In this document: in pieces, positions 19,622 through 28,916 of the stretch
Layout: each line of letters starts with the position of its first letter
Position numbering within the stretch: position 1 is the first letter of the stretch
NCBI GenBank assembly: GCA_046291695.1
Contig: JBKBSO010000002.1
Coordinates: 124,001-188,000, forward strand
From: PNNG01 sp046291695
Lineage (GTDB): Bacteria > Bacteroidota > Bacteroidia > UBA7662
DNA length: 64,000 nucleotides
Direction: 5' to 3'
The notes under the pieces: model-generated
Told to the model about the DNA's origin: nothing
The model's database searches: none
The model's input: only the letters and a program-made list of their open reading frames with translations
Translations under genes and position numbers: made by a program

Positions 19622-19878
19622 AAAAAGCCAAAGGCGCGATCAAGCGGCTTGGGGTTGGGCGTGTTTCCCCCTTAATTAAGCCACATCGGATCGCGCCAAA
19701 CAGGCGCAATCATTACCCCTTACATGCTCCCTTCAACGGAAAATTACCGAAGTAAAAAAGCCAAAGCCGCGATCAAGCGGCTTGGGGTTGGGCGTGTTTC
19801 CCCCTCATTAAAGCCACATCGGATCGCGCCAAACAGGCGCAATCATTACCCCTTACATGCTCCCTTCAACGGAAAGTT
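19621..19878. repeat. Tandem direct repeat, two copies of about 125 bp, period 133
   Basis: Copy 1 (19621-19745) and copy 2 (19754-19878) differ at only a few bases. Each holds the internal palindromes GCGATCAAGCGGCTT-like and GCGCC AAACA GGCGC, and both contain GGGGTTGGGCGTGTTTCCCC. No protein is encoded: the open frames here are short and the leftward one runs antisense through the tRNA. It is best read as an extragenic palindromic repeat beside a tRNA. Confidence 0.88.
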
Positions 19879-20065
19879 TGAAAAAAAGATGAGCGTCCCT
19901 AATTACCACAGAAATTCTTCGAACACTGGTTGCTGCTAAAATGTTGGTGCGGGGTTGCGAAAATAAACCGAGAATAGGGTTGCTAAAACAAGCCTATTCC
20001 CAAATGATGTGTGTTGTGCCGTACTAAACCAAAGTCGGTAGCGTTTTACTTCTTTAATTGTTCAG
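19879..20065. other. Leader region of the lipoprotein gene
   Basis: No gene is visible in these 187 bases. They follow the tandem repeat and must carry the promoter of the 20066 gene; a clear TAnnTTTG box was not found. Confidence 0.35.
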
Positions 20066-20743
20066 ATGCAAAAACTAATCCTGTTGGTACTGCTGGTGCT
20101 GAGCAATATCGCCTGCCGTAAAGAAAATCAAGAACTCCAGCCCGAAAATCCGAATAGCCCCGCCACTCCGGTGCTCATCAGCGAAAAAGGCTCCTACTTT
20201 GTTTACCACATATTTGAGATCGACAGTAGTGGAAATGAAACACCTTATGGTCGGCCCGATACCATCTTTGTTGAAGGCGATAGCCTGATTAATGGAAATC
20301 GCTATGTACACCTCAAGGATCAGTGGTTTAACATAGGCCTTAAAAGCATCTTCTTTCGCGACAGCTCGGGCTATATTGTTGATGAGGCAGGTTTGATCCA
20401 TTGGGCCAATCGCAACTTACCCGATACCGTTCGATTTGCGCCTTCCAATATTTTGATGGAATGGTATTATTTTGGGCGTGCCAACCGCAGCTTTCAATTG
20501 CCAAGTGGTAGGCTAAATGGCGATGTGGTGCCGGCAAGGACTGAATCAGCCTTTGAGCTCGAAATGCATTACTATTACACGAATGGCACCCGCATGTCGG
20601 TCTGCGACAGTGGTCATATTCAAAAACGAACTTTTGTGTCGGGAGTAGGCCTGGCAAGCAGCCAACTGGCTTGGATTAGCCTGATGTACAGCGACTGCAA
20701 ATATTACGAGCGTCGCTTGGTATACTACGCCATCAACCCTTAA
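20066..20743 (+). CDS. Putative lipoprotein of unknown function
   Basis: The protein has 225 residues and a lipoprotein signal (LILLVLLVLSNIAC), so it is exported and lipid-anchored. The mature part starts with a charged linker (RKENQELQPENPNSP) and continues as a beta-rich domain (YFVYHIFEIDSSGNET, VFVEG-like strands, several W and Y). I do not recognise the family. It stands alone between the tRNA repeat region and the convergent comM gene. Confidence 0.7.
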   Translation: MQKLILLVLLVLSNIACRKENQELQPENPNSPATPVLISEKGSYFVYHIFEIDSSGNETPYGRPDTIFVEGDSLINGNRYVHLKDQWFNIGLKSIFFRDSSGYIVDEAGLIHWANRNLPDTVRFAPSNILMEWYYFGRANRSFQLPSGRLNGDVVPARTESAFELEMHYYYTNGTRMSVCDSGHIQKRTFVSGVGLASSQLAWISLMYSDCKYYERRLVYYAINP

Positions 20744-20841
20744 CTTGGTGTCGGGTCAAATGTACCAGGTCAAAACAGATGAAATGGAAAAGATACCGAT
20801 TTTGTGATATGCCCTTTCCTTGATCTCGAGAACACAAAAGG

Positions 20842-22386
20842 TTATGATTTCCGTTCTCCCCAGCTACTCTTATCCAGACTGCGGTACTGAATGGCTTCGG
20901 CCAGGTGCTCGGCTTCTACACGTTCACTTCCCCCCAAATCAGCTATAGTTCTCGAAACCTTCAGGATGCGATCGTATGCCCGTGCCGATAACCCCAAACG
21001 ATCCATAGCCGTTTTGATAAGCACTTGGGCACCCTTATTTAGTTCACAATAGGCTTGCAATTGTTTACCACTCATTTGGGCGTTGTTGTAAATTCCCTGA
21101 CCATCAAAACGCTGCTGCTGAATATCGCGTGCCTTCATTACCCTTTCGCGCACGGCGGTACTGCTCTCCGAAGCCCGGGCTTGTGCCAGTTCGCTGAATG
21201 CCACCGGCACCACCTCAACATGAATATCAATGCGATCGAGCAGCGGGCCGCTCACCCGGCTTAAATAGCGCTGTACACTCCCGGCCGGACAGCTGCATTC
21301 TTTCTCGGGATGATTGTAATAGCCGCAGGGGCAAGGGTTCATGCTGGCCACCAACATGAAGCTGGCCGGATAATCTACGGTAAAGCGCGCACGAGAGATG
21401 GTCACCCGTCGTTCTTCGAGCGGCTGCCGCATCACTTCGAGCACGGTACGCTTAAACTCGGGCAATTCATCGAGGAACAACACCCCATTGTGGGCCAGCG
21501 AAATTTCGCCCGGCTGCGGGTGGCCACCTCCACCAACCAGGGCTACATCGGATATGGTATGGTGCGGACTCCTAAAGGGTCGAACACTCACCAAACCAAC
21601 CCGCTCCGGTAATTTGCCGGCCACCGAATGGATTTTGGTGGTTTCAAGCGCTTCGTGCAAGTTTAGTGGCGGCAATATGGTTGGTAACCGTTTCGAAAGC
21701 ATGGTTTTACCTGCGCCTGGAGGACCAATGAGCAACAGGTTATGCCCTCCGGCTGCCGCTACTTCCATGGCCCTTTTGATGTTTTCCTGCCCCTTTACGT
21801 CCGAAAAATCGTGCTCATAAGCATCCTGCGAGGCATAAAACTCATCGCGGGTATTCACCACTACGCGTTCAACACCAGGCCGACCTTCGAAAAAGTCGAT
21901 CATTTCGGTTAAATGTTCGAGTCCATAGACCTCCAGATCGCTAACGATGGCGGCTTCCCGTGCATTTTCTTTGGGCAACAGCATGCCCGTGTATCCTTCT
22001 TTCCGGGCCTGAATGGCCATGGGCAGGGCGCCTTTGATGGGATTTATACGGCCATCAAGCGACAATTCACCCATGATGATAAAACGCTCCAGGGCTTCGG
22101 ACTTCAGCTGATCGCTTACAGCCAGCAGGCCGGCCGCTATGGTGAGGTCATAGGCCGCACCTTCTTTTCGTATATCGGCTGGCGCCATGTTGATGACGTA
22201 TTTATAACGCTTTAGTTCAAGTCCAGCATTGCGAATAGCTGTTTCAATACGATGCTGCCCTTCCTTTACGGCATTATCGGGCAATCCAACCAAAAAATAG
22301 CCAAAGGAATTCTTTTGGGCATCTACTTCTACCTGAATGGTGATGGCATTGACACCCAAAACCGCACTACCAAATGTCTTAATCAT
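20842..22386 (-). CDS. comM: YifB/ComM family AAA+ ATPase (Mg-chelatase-like)
   Basis: ComM is a hexameric helicase that promotes branch migration when taken-up DNA is integrated during natural transformation. The ATG at 22386 gives 514 residues and the family's usual N-terminus (MIKTFGSAVLGVNAITIQVE). The N-terminal ChlI-like domain is followed by Walker A (GPPGAGKTMLSKR), Walker B (GVLFLDELPEF), and the Cys-rich NPCPCGYYNHPEKECSC. The arginine-rich C-terminal domain ends with YRSLDKSSW. It is divergent from hemJ. Confidence 0.95.
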   Translation of the reverse strand: MIKTFGSAVLGVNAITIQVEVDAQKNSFGYFLVGLPDNAVKEGQHRIETAIRNAGLELKRYKYVINMAPADIRKEGAAYDLTIAAGLLAVSDQLKSEALERFIIMGELSLDGRINPIKGALPMAIQARKEGYTGMLLPKENAREAAIVSDLEVYGLEHLTEMIDFFEGRPGVERVVVNTRDEFYASQDAYEHDFSDVKGQENIKRAMEVAAAGGHNLLLIGPPGAGKTMLSKRLPTILPPLNLHEALETTKIHSVAGKLPERVGLVSVRPFRSPHHTISDVALVGGGGHPQPGEISLAHNGVLFLDELPEFKRTVLEVMRQPLEERRVTISRARFTVDYPASFMLVASMNPCPCGYYNHPEKECSCPAGSVQRYLSRVSGPLLDRIDIHVEVVPVAFSELAQARASESSTAVRERVMKARDIQQQRFDGQGIYNNAQMSGKQLQAYCELNKGAQVLIKTAMDRLGLSARAYDRILKVSRTIADLGGSERVEAEHLAEAIQYRSLDKSSWGERKS

Positions 22387-22540
22387 AGCTCCTGTCTTCC
22401 GTGGTTGAAAATAATTCATCAGTACCAAAAAACGTCCAAAATGCGCGATTTAAGCTAAAAGTTGCGCCAAACTTACTAGTTACACCGGTCGCTTATGGCT
22501 TTTGCACAGCATTTACTACTTTTGAATTTCATTCTTTCCC

Positions 22541-23068
22541 ATGTTCTTATACGTTAAGGCCCTGCACATCATTTTTGTTGTAACCTGGTTTGCCGGACTA
22601 TTCTATTTCGTGCGTTTGCTCATTTACCATGTAGAAGCGCAGGATCGCGAAAATCCGGCCCGCGACATTCTCAGTGAACAATACCGTGGGCAATTGATGC
22701 GGCTCTGGCGAGGCATAACGGTACCTTCGGCGGTGCTCACAGCCATATTTGGGTTATGGATGCTGCATTTGTATGGGCATATCCCCGGCTGGTTATGGCT
22801 AAAACTGGGTTTTGTAGTTTTGCTGTACCTGTATCACGCGAGTTGCTGGTACCTCTATCGCCAACACAAAAAGCAGGATTTCCGCTATTCGGGTTTCAAA
22901 TTGCGCATCTGGAATGAGGTTGCAACGCTATTTCTGTTCGCCATCGTTTTTCTGGTGGTGCTCAAAAACAGCCTCAACACCTTGTGGGCGGTGCTTGGTC
23001 TTCTGGGACTGATGGGGCTGCTCATGGCAGCTATTCTGGTCTATCGCAAACTACGTAGCAACAAATAG
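22541..23068 (+). CDS. hemJ: Protoporphyrinogen oxidase HemJ (CopD-like membrane protein)
   Basis: HemJ oxidises protoporphyrinogen IX to protoporphyrin IX in haem synthesis, in the inner membrane. The protein has 175 residues and four to five membrane segments. The conserved His lies in the first helix (KALHIIFVVTWFAGLFYF), and the family-conserved RGITVPSAVLT and LWLKLGFV regions are present. A -7 box TACTTTTG lies at 22517-22524, 16 bases before the ATG. It is followed after four bases by a T9SS cargo gene, probably in the same transcript. Confidence 0.88.
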   Translation: MFLYVKALHIIFVVTWFAGLFYFVRLLIYHVEAQDRENPARDILSEQYRGQLMRLWRGITVPSAVLTAIFGLWMLHLYGHIPGWLWLKLGFVVLLYLYHASCWYLYRQHKKQDFRYSGFKLRIWNEVATLFLFAIVFLVVLKNSLNTLWAVLGLLGLMGLLMAAILVYRKLRSNK

Positions 23069-23072
23069 CCCG

Positions 23073-24380
23073 ATGCGTCATCCCATAAAAGCTGTCTTAG
23101 CCTTTTTGCTTGTCTTAAGCTGTTTCGAAGCAAGTGGCCAGTGGCATATGTACAACCTATACAGCAGCGAGCGGCGCATCGACGACTTTGTGCTAACCGC
23201 TGGCAATAAATTGTTTCTGGCCAGCAATCAGCCCTATATGGTGCTCAAATCTTCCGACGGTGGATTGAGTTTCGATACCAGCCTGAACCTGGAACAGGCT
23301 GTTCCTCGACCCTATTTACGAAGCATGGTGGCTTTCAATGACGATGTGGTATTCCTGGGAACCCTCACCCCGGGCCATACCCTCTACCGCACCACCAATG
23401 GCGGCAGCAGCTGGGAAAATCTATCGGCATGGCTACCTCCGCAGGTTACCGCCATTTGCGGCATGATTCAGGTCGATGGTGTTTTATTTGCCACCGGAAG
23501 ATATACAGGCAATGCTTACTTCCTAAAAAGCTTCGATCAGGGCGAAACCTGGCAGTTCCACGACCTCAGTCAGCAGGCCAGCAACCTCATCGATGTGCAT
23601 TTTTTCGATGCCAATCATGGCTATTTGCTAGGCCGAGCAGCACAAGCCGATAGCGGCGCCGTGCTGCTCGAAACCCATAACGGAGGCACAAGTTGGCAAA
23701 TCAAGTGGTATTCGGGCCAGCCTGGCGACCGTGCCTGGAAGTTTTTTGCCCGCAACAGCCAGCATTTTATTGTAAGCCTCGAAAACGCTTTGCCCATGGC
23801 CCCACGATACCGCAGCAGCTTCGATGGCGGAAACAGCTGGCAAACCGATACCATTTCTGGTCATGTGCTTGATATGCTCCAAAGCGTCGCCTTCATCAGT
23901 GCCGATACCGGAATTGCCGGCGGACATTTCAGCGGCTATCTGTTTACGGTTGACGGCGGTCAAAGTTGGAACCGACTAACCCAATATCGAGGCTTTAACC
24001 GTGCCCGAATGTACGATAACCAAATGCTGTTGAGCGGTCGGGAAATGGTGTACTTCGGCCCCATGCAAAGCCTTAGCGCAACCGAACAAATAGCTGCGCC
24101 ACCCAAAGCGCTGCACAGCATCGAAAAAATTTATCCTGTGCCCTTCAGCGGTAGCGAATTATTTGTTGAACTCAGCATTGGCCACCCGACCAACATCAGC
24201 TTTAGTCTAACCGATTATACCGGTCGCCAATTAGCCGAATGGCCAGCCAGTTTTATTTACGAAAGCGGCAAAAGCCGCATCAGCTTACCCATGCCCGCAC
24301 TTCCCGCAGGCCATTACCTCTTACAGCTGTTTACCGATAGCGAGCACCATGTTCGAAAGCTGGTCAAACACAAAGAGTGA
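23073..24380 (+). CDS. Secreted T9SS protein with YCF48/BNR-type beta-propeller repeats
   Basis: The 435-residue protein starts with a signal peptide (AVLAFLLVLSCFEASGQ). It holds five to six repeats of the type SSDGGLSFDTS, TTNGGSSWENLS, SFDQGETWQFHD, THNGGTSWQIKW, SFDGGNSWQTDT and TVDGGQSWNRLT, which are BNR/YCF48-like blades of a propeller. The tail from about residue 345 (EKIYPVPFSGSELFVELS) is a type A T9SS sorting domain. Such proteins are displayed on or released from the cell surface; the ligand is unknown. It probably shares a transcript with hemJ. Confidence 0.88.
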   Translation: MRHPIKAVLAFLLVLSCFEASGQWHMYNLYSSERRIDDFVLTAGNKLFLASNQPYMVLKSSDGGLSFDTSLNLEQAVPRPYLRSMVAFNDDVVFLGTLTPGHTLYRTTNGGSSWENLSAWLPPQVTAICGMIQVDGVLFATGRYTGNAYFLKSFDQGETWQFHDLSQQASNLIDVHFFDANHGYLLGRAAQADSGAVLLETHNGGTSWQIKWYSGQPGDRAWKFFARNSQHFIVSLENALPMAPRYRSSFDGGNSWQTDTISGHVLDMLQSVAFISADTGIAGGHFSGYLFTVDGGQSWNRLTQYRGFNRARMYDNQMLLSGREMVYFGPMQSLSATEQIAAPPKALHSIEKIYPVPFSGSELFVELSIGHPTNISFSLTDYTGRQLAEWPASFIYESGKSRISLPMPALPAGHYLLQLFTDSEHHVRKLVKHKE

Positions 24381-24711
24381 AGGATGAAGAGCGAAGTATG
24401 AGGCTTGAAGGACGAAGTTGGATGGCAGGTGGAAAGTTTCCCGCAGATGGCGCAGATTTGTGCAGAATGGGTCTTCGTGAATCTGAGTGGTCAGCGGGTA
24501 AACTCGGCAGGTATGATCGAAGGTACGCTCATTGGGTTAAGCCGTGCCCCGAATTTTGAATCATGAATAGCAAGCCGCAGGCGCGCGATGAATCCTGAAT
24601 TCCCATGATCGAAGCCGTGCTCATTGGATTAAACCGCGTGTCACCTTGAACTTTGAACCTTGAACCTTGAACTTTGAACTTTGAATCGGCACAAAGTGCC
24701 ATCCAAGCCAG
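24381..24711. repeat. Gene-free stretch with degenerate repeats
   Basis: No gene is supported here. TTGAACT/TTGAACC is repeated six times at 24646-24686 (period 7). An imperfect direct repeat (ATGATCGAAG..CGTGCTCATTGG) occurs at about 24512 and 24605. The stretch lies between convergent genes, and no clear terminator hairpin is seen. Confidence 0.7.
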
Positions 24712-25926
24712 CTAAGGCAGTTCCACCGCATTCAACTTCAACATCATGCTGTCGCGATGCAGCATATAAGCCGGCTTTTCCTTTTCCGGCATCGGATCAG
24801 CAGGTGGAGTTTGGATGCTGAGGGGATTAACCTGCACGCCATTTTCCCAAAACCTAAAACATAAATGTGGGCCGGTAGCCAAACCGGTACTGCCTACATA
24901 CCCAATAAGCTGTCCTTGACTCACCCGAACTCCAGGCCTGATACCGGTAGCAATTTTGCTCATGTGTAAGTAGCCGGTAGCATGACGTTGGTTGTGCTTA
25001 ATTTTGACATAATTACCGTTTCCGCCCTTAAAGCCGGCTTCCAGTACCGTGCCATCGCCTATTGCCCTAATGGGCGTTCCGGTTGGTGCTGCATAATCGA
25101 CACCCAAATGCGGGCGATTGGTTTTGAGTACCGGATGCAAACGATTTTTCGAAAACTTCGAACTGATGCGGCTGTATTCTAACGGCGCCTTGAGGTAGCG
25201 CTTCCGCATACTCTCCCCATTTTCGTTGTAATACTGCTCTGGTTTACCATTATCCCACAAGATGGCGTAATGCGGTTTGTTGCGATGCATGAATTCGGCA
25301 GCCAGAATTTTACCCATGCCGTAAGGCTGTCCTTCTACGCTTTTTTCTTCGTACACCACCCTAAAGTAATCACCCTTCTGAATGCTAAAAAAGTCAACCG
25401 TCCAGTCGAACACCCCCGCCAAACGTACCGCCAGTTCTTGACCGGCTCCTGCATCTATCACGGTTTTAAAAAGTGAACTGTTGATAACCCCACCCAAGGC
25501 GCGTAGCTTGACTTCTACCTCTTTGTCGTGTCGGCTTACGACTGGCAAACTATCGCTCAGGTCAATAATGAAGTAGGTGACCACATCTTTTTCGTAAATC
25601 CAATAGCGCATGGGTCCTTCATCACTATCGCTAATGACCGTATAAGGCCTCCCGGGACGAATACTGCGCACATCGAAGATACCCTTACAAGCTTCTACCA
25701 CTTGATGAACCGTCAGGGCCGAGGCACCATAACGATTAAAAATGATGCTTAGGTTCTCGCCATTTTTCACCTCATTCTCTTCCACCCGCATGCCTTCGAT
25801 TACTATGCCATAGCGCATTTCGGGCAGCACCGCCTGCAACTCGGCTTCAGGCGCATTTCGTTTTGGTTCGGTACCACAGGCAGCCAGCAGCCCTAGCCCC
25901 ACAAAAAGGATGAATAGCTTACGCAT
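24712..25926 (-). CDS. M23 (LytM) family metallopeptidase, lipoprotein
   Basis: This protein should cut peptide cross-links in peptidoglycan, or regulate an amidase. It has 404 residues and a lipoprotein signal (LFVGLGLLAACG). A LysM-like/OapA-like region (around ENLSIIFNRYGASALTVHQV) is followed by the LytM domain from about residue 265. The first zinc-ligand motif is PHLGVDYAAP and the middle His is in TGYLHMS. The final motif reads GPHLCFRFW, with Cys where the family normally has the third zinc ligand His. Its start overlaps the idi stop by eight bases. Confidence 0.9.
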   Translation of the reverse strand: MRKLFILFVGLGLLAACGTEPKRNAPEAELQAVLPEMRYGIVIEGMRVEENEVKNGENLSIIFNRYGASALTVHQVVEACKGIFDVRSIRPGRPYTVISDSDEGPMRYWIYEKDVVTYFIIDLSDSLPVVSRHDKEVEVKLRALGGVINSSLFKTVIDAGAGQELAVRLAGVFDWTVDFFSIQKGDYFRVVYEEKSVEGQPYGMGKILAAEFMHRNKPHYAILWDNGKPEQYYNENGESMRKRYLKAPLEYSRISSKFSKNRLHPVLKTNRPHLGVDYAAPTGTPIRAIGDGTVLEAGFKGGNGNYVKIKHNQRHATGYLHMSKIATGIRPGVRVSQGQLIGYVGSTGLATGPHLCFRFWENGVQVNPLSIQTPPADPMPEKEKPAYMLHRDSMMLKLNAVELP

Positions 25927-26476
25927 AGCCCCCCGCTTTGGCGAGGTGCTCTTTCACGCGCTCATATATATGCTTAAACCAAAAGGTAAAGTCCTCCGGG
26001 CGCTCTTGCATCCATGCATCCAGCTCACGAAGCGTAATCCACCGGGTGTCGGCAACTTCCTCGGGATTAAGCTGAAAGCCTGCTTCATAGCGTCCAAAGT
26101 ACACATGATCGTACTCGTGTTCGGTGAGGCCATTTTCGAAATCAGTGCGGTACACAAAACCGAAACCGTACTCCAGAGGGCAATCAAAACCCAGTTCTTC
26201 TTCCAGCCGGCGATGTGCAGCGGCTTCAGTAGTTTCGCCCGGAGCAGGATGACTGCAGCAGGTATTGGTCCACAAGCCACCGCTATGGTACTTGTTGTGG
26301 GCGCGCTGTTGCAAGAGCAATTGCTTTTGGCTGTTGAACACAAATACCGAAAATGCCCGGTGCAATACCCCATCAATATGGGCTTGCATTTTGGGGGCCA
26401 AACCCAGTTCCCGATCGTTTTCATCGACCAGAATTACAAGGGGCTCATCGAGCGAAGGAGGGGTTAACGACTGCAT
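25919..26476 (-). CDS. idi: Isopentenyl-diphosphate delta-isomerase, type 1 (Nudix fold)
   Basis: Idi interconverts IPP and DMAPP, the isoprenoid building blocks. The ATG at 26476 gives 185 residues; an in-frame ATG at 26521 is less likely. Type 1 hallmarks are visible: HRAFSVFVFN, the active-site Cys in WTNTCCSHP, the Nudix-like ETTEAAAHRRLEEELG, and the EHEYDHVYFG segment with metal-binding Glu. With crtY at 47-48 kb it points to carotenoid production. It is the third gene of the leftward queA/CoA-transferase/idi/M23 cluster. Confidence 0.95.
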   Translation of the reverse strand: MQSLTPPSLDEPLVILVDENDRELGLAPKMQAHIDGVLHRAFSVFVFNSQKQLLLQQRAHNKYHSGGLWTNTCCSHPAPGETTEAAAHRRLEEELGFDCPLEYGFGFVYRTDFENGLTEHEYDHVYFGRYEAGFQLNPEEVADTRWITLRELDAWMQERPEDFTFWFKHIYERVKEHLAKAGGYA

Positions 26477-26533
26477 GGATAAAGTGGTAAAATTAGCGGA
26501 AATCTGCGAATATCCGGCCATAAATGCGCATGC

Positions 26534-27628
26534 TCATTGGTCTTGATCAGCTGCTTCCAATCCGGGTGCAGGCTGTAGTGCATGCAAAACCGGTTCAAAC
26601 ACCTGTTGCCTAATGCTCGCCAACTTGCCTTCTCGAAGCACCAATCCCCGCTTTTCGGCCAAGGCCATCACCGCATCCATTTGGTTTACGCGCCCGCAAG
26701 GAATGTGCAGCTGCTGACAACGCACCAACAACTCCGTTATCGTCCACTGGCTGATGGCTTCCGCCAGGGCTTGATTTACCGCATCGCGCGCCTTCACCCG
26801 CTCGGCATTTTGCTGCCAGCCTGGTTTTATCGAGATGCCCAAAAGTTGACATAAGGTCGCAAACTGCTTATCGGTGCCCACCGCCAAAACCAGCTTTTCG
26901 CCATCCTTGCAACTATACATACTACCATAGGGCACAATATTGGGATGCTCCGACCCCATAGGCTGGGGCATTTTTCGAGCTACCAGGTAATTGGTGGCCT
27001 GGTTAGCCAAACTACTGATGGCCGCATCGAGCAAGGCTACCTGCACCAGCTTGCCTGCACCACTGCGCTCGCGTTCATACAAGGCCAACAGCAAACCCTG
27101 CTTCAACTGATGGGCTGCCAGCAAATCGACCAAGGCCACAGGCATTTTGTGAAAGTCGTCGGTACTGTTGCCATTCAAATAGGTGAACCCAGCTTCGGCT
27201 TGCAGAATGGCGTCATAGCCAACCCTGGGGTCGTTGCTGCCATAACCGCTGATCTCGCCGATAATGAGTCGGGGAAAGCGGGTACGCAAATCTGCGGCAG
27301 CCAGGCCAAAGCGTGCGGCATCGCCGGGCTTGTAGCTCATCAGCAAAATATCGGTTTCGGCGAGCATGGCAAAAAGTGCTTGGCGCGAAGCCTCATCGCC
27401 CAAATCGAGGCAGCGGCTTTGTTTGCCCCAGTTGGCGGCGCAAAAATAAGCCGATCGCCGGGCATCGGGCTGTTCGTCGGGAAGCAGCCAAGTACGCGTA
27501 ACATCGCCTTGCGGGGGCTCCAGCTTCAGCACATCGGCACCCAATTCAGCCAAAAACTGCCCACAAGAGGGCCCGGCCAACACATTGGCGAGCTCCAACA
27601 CCCGAATACCGGCTAATGGCGCACTCAC
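26534..27628 (-). CDS. CaiB/BaiF family (class III) CoA-transferase
   Basis: Class III enzymes move CoA between carboxylic acids, or racemise 2-methylacyl-CoA. The protein has 364 residues. The N-terminal signature LAGIRVLELANVLAGPSCGQ and KLEPPQGDVTR are typical. The catalytic Asp is probably the one in PVALVDLLAAHQ. The C-terminal part (PCGRVNQMDAVMA) is also usual. The substrate cannot be told from sequence. The ATG overlaps the queA stop by four bases, so the two are coupled. Confidence 0.9.
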   Translation of the reverse strand: MSAPLAGIRVLELANVLAGPSCGQFLAELGADVLKLEPPQGDVTRTWLLPDEQPDARRSAYFCAANWGKQSRCLDLGDEASRQALFAMLAETDILLMSYKPGDAARFGLAAADLRTRFPRLIIGEISGYGSNDPRVGYDAILQAEAGFTYLNGNSTDDFHKMPVALVDLLAAHQLKQGLLLALYERERSGAGKLVQVALLDAAISSLANQATNYLVARKMPQPMGSEHPNIVPYGSMYSCKDGEKLVLAVGTDKQFATLCQLLGISIKPGWQQNAERVKARDAVNQALAEAISQWTITELLVRCQQLHIPCGRVNQMDAVMALAEKRGLVLREGKLASIRQQVFEPVLHALQPAPGLEAADQDQ

Positions 27629-28839
27629 TGCTCGTCCTCCTCAAACCACAAAAGGGAGCTATCGCCATAACTTAAAAAGCGATACTCCTGAGCCAGTGCG
27701 TGTGCGTATAGGCTGCGCCAGTTTTCACCCACAGCAGCGGCAACCAGCAACAAAAGCGTATTTTGCGGCTGGTGGAAATTGGTAATGAGCGCATGGGCCA
27801 AACGGAAACGGTATGATGGGGCAATCATCAAGGCCGTATGGCCGATGACTTCATCTAAATTTCGGGCTTCGAGCCAATCTAAGAGCTTTTGCAAGGCATC
27901 ACGGACCGATAAATGAGCAGCCATTTCGTAAGGGGTAAACATACCCGGTTCGGGCAATCGTGCATCAGAGGCCTGCAACATACAGCCCATCCAGTACAAA
28001 CTTTCGAGGCTTCGCAAGGAAGTAGTACCCACCGGCACCACAGGGCCTTGGTGCTGCAATAGGGTTTGCAGCAGCTGCTTGCTCAGCACCACTTCTTCGC
28101 GGTGCATCTCATGACCAGCCATGGTTTCGGCCTTTACCGGCTTAAAAGTACCAGCACCCACATGCAGGGTGAGCTCTTCGCGTTTGATGCCCTTGTTTTG
28201 GAGCTGCTCAAACACACGCGGACTAAAATGCAAGCCGGCCGTTGGTGCAGCCACAGCCCCGTCGAATCGGGCATAAACCGTTTGATAGCGCTGCTTATCG
28301 GCTTCCTCGGCGGCACGGTGCAAATAAGGCGGCAAAGGGATTTTTCCAAGGGCTTCTAACACCTCGGCAAAGCTGTAGGCCGCAGGTTGCCAGCTGAACG
28401 CGATGGCATGGGCATCGGCCAAGGCTTCGAGGCGTTCGGCTTGCAAGCGTATTCCCCCTACACGCAGCTCCAGGGCACCGCCCTTCCAGCGTTTGTTGTT
28501 GCCCACCAAACACTTCCACACCGCACTGCCAGTGGTCTGCATGGCCAGCTGTATTTCAGTAAATGGCGCCAAGGGCTCCAGGCAAAACAGCTCGATTAAA
28601 CCCCCGCTCGGCTTTTGAAAAATCAATCGGGCCTGTACCACCCGGGTGTTGTTGAACAGCAACAGGCTGTTTGTCGGCAACAAATCGGGCAAATCAATAA
28701 AACGATGATCGCTCAGCACCCCCGCTCGGTAGTGCAGCAGTCGCGATGCATCGCGCTCGGGAAGCGGATGCGCGGCAATACGCGCTTCGGGCAAATCGTA
28801 GGAAAAATCGCTGATGCGAAGTTGGGCCGGGTGCAACAT
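27625..28839 (-). CDS. queA: S-adenosylmethionine:tRNA ribosyltransferase-isomerase
   Basis: QueA moves the ribosyl part of SAM to 7-aminomethyl-7-deazaguanine in tRNA, forming epoxyqueuosine. The ATG at 28839 gives 404 residues; an in-frame start at 28884 is unlikely. Signatures include SDFSYDLPEARIAAHPLPERDASRL near the start, LLFNNTRVVQARL, AAPTAGLHF, THVGAGTF-like LHVGAGTFKPV and ALITNFHQPQNTLLLLVAA near the end. The protein is longer than many QueA proteins (about 350), mainly in the middle. It heads a leftward cluster and is divergent from the cysteine desulfurase. Confidence 0.95.
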   Translation of the reverse strand: MLHPAQLRISDFSYDLPEARIAAHPLPERDASRLLHYRAGVLSDHRFIDLPDLLPTNSLLLFNNTRVVQARLIFQKPSGGLIELFCLEPLAPFTEIQLAMQTTGSAVWKCLVGNNKRWKGGALELRVGGIRLQAERLEALADAHAIAFSWQPAAYSFAEVLEALGKIPLPPYLHRAAEEADKQRYQTVYARFDGAVAAPTAGLHFSPRVFEQLQNKGIKREELTLHVGAGTFKPVKAETMAGHEMHREEVVLSKQLLQTLLQHQGPVVPVGTTSLRSLESLYWMGCMLQASDARLPEPGMFTPYEMAAHLSVRDALQKLLDWLEARNLDEVIGHTALMIAPSYRFRLAHALITNFHQPQNTLLLLVAAAVGENWRSLYAHALAQEYRFLSYGDSSLLWFEEDEQ

Positions 28840-28916
28840 GCCGCAAAGATACTGGCAAATATGTGCTTTTGCAGAAGCAGCCATGCAGCAAGCTTACGAA
28901 TGCGTAATTTTACCCC

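Noticed and set aside
19497..19709. Leftward open frame of 70 codons across the tRNA-Val gene.
   Set aside because: It is antisense to the tRNA and to repeats; its end (FEPRTLCL) is the usual artefact of reading a T-arm backwards.
19539..19795. GTTGGGC in both tandem repeats and ACCCAAC after the tRNA resemble integron attC core sites (GTTRRRY, RYYYAAC).
   Set aside because: Only seven-base matches; no integrase, no cassette genes, and the inner attC stem structure could not be shown.
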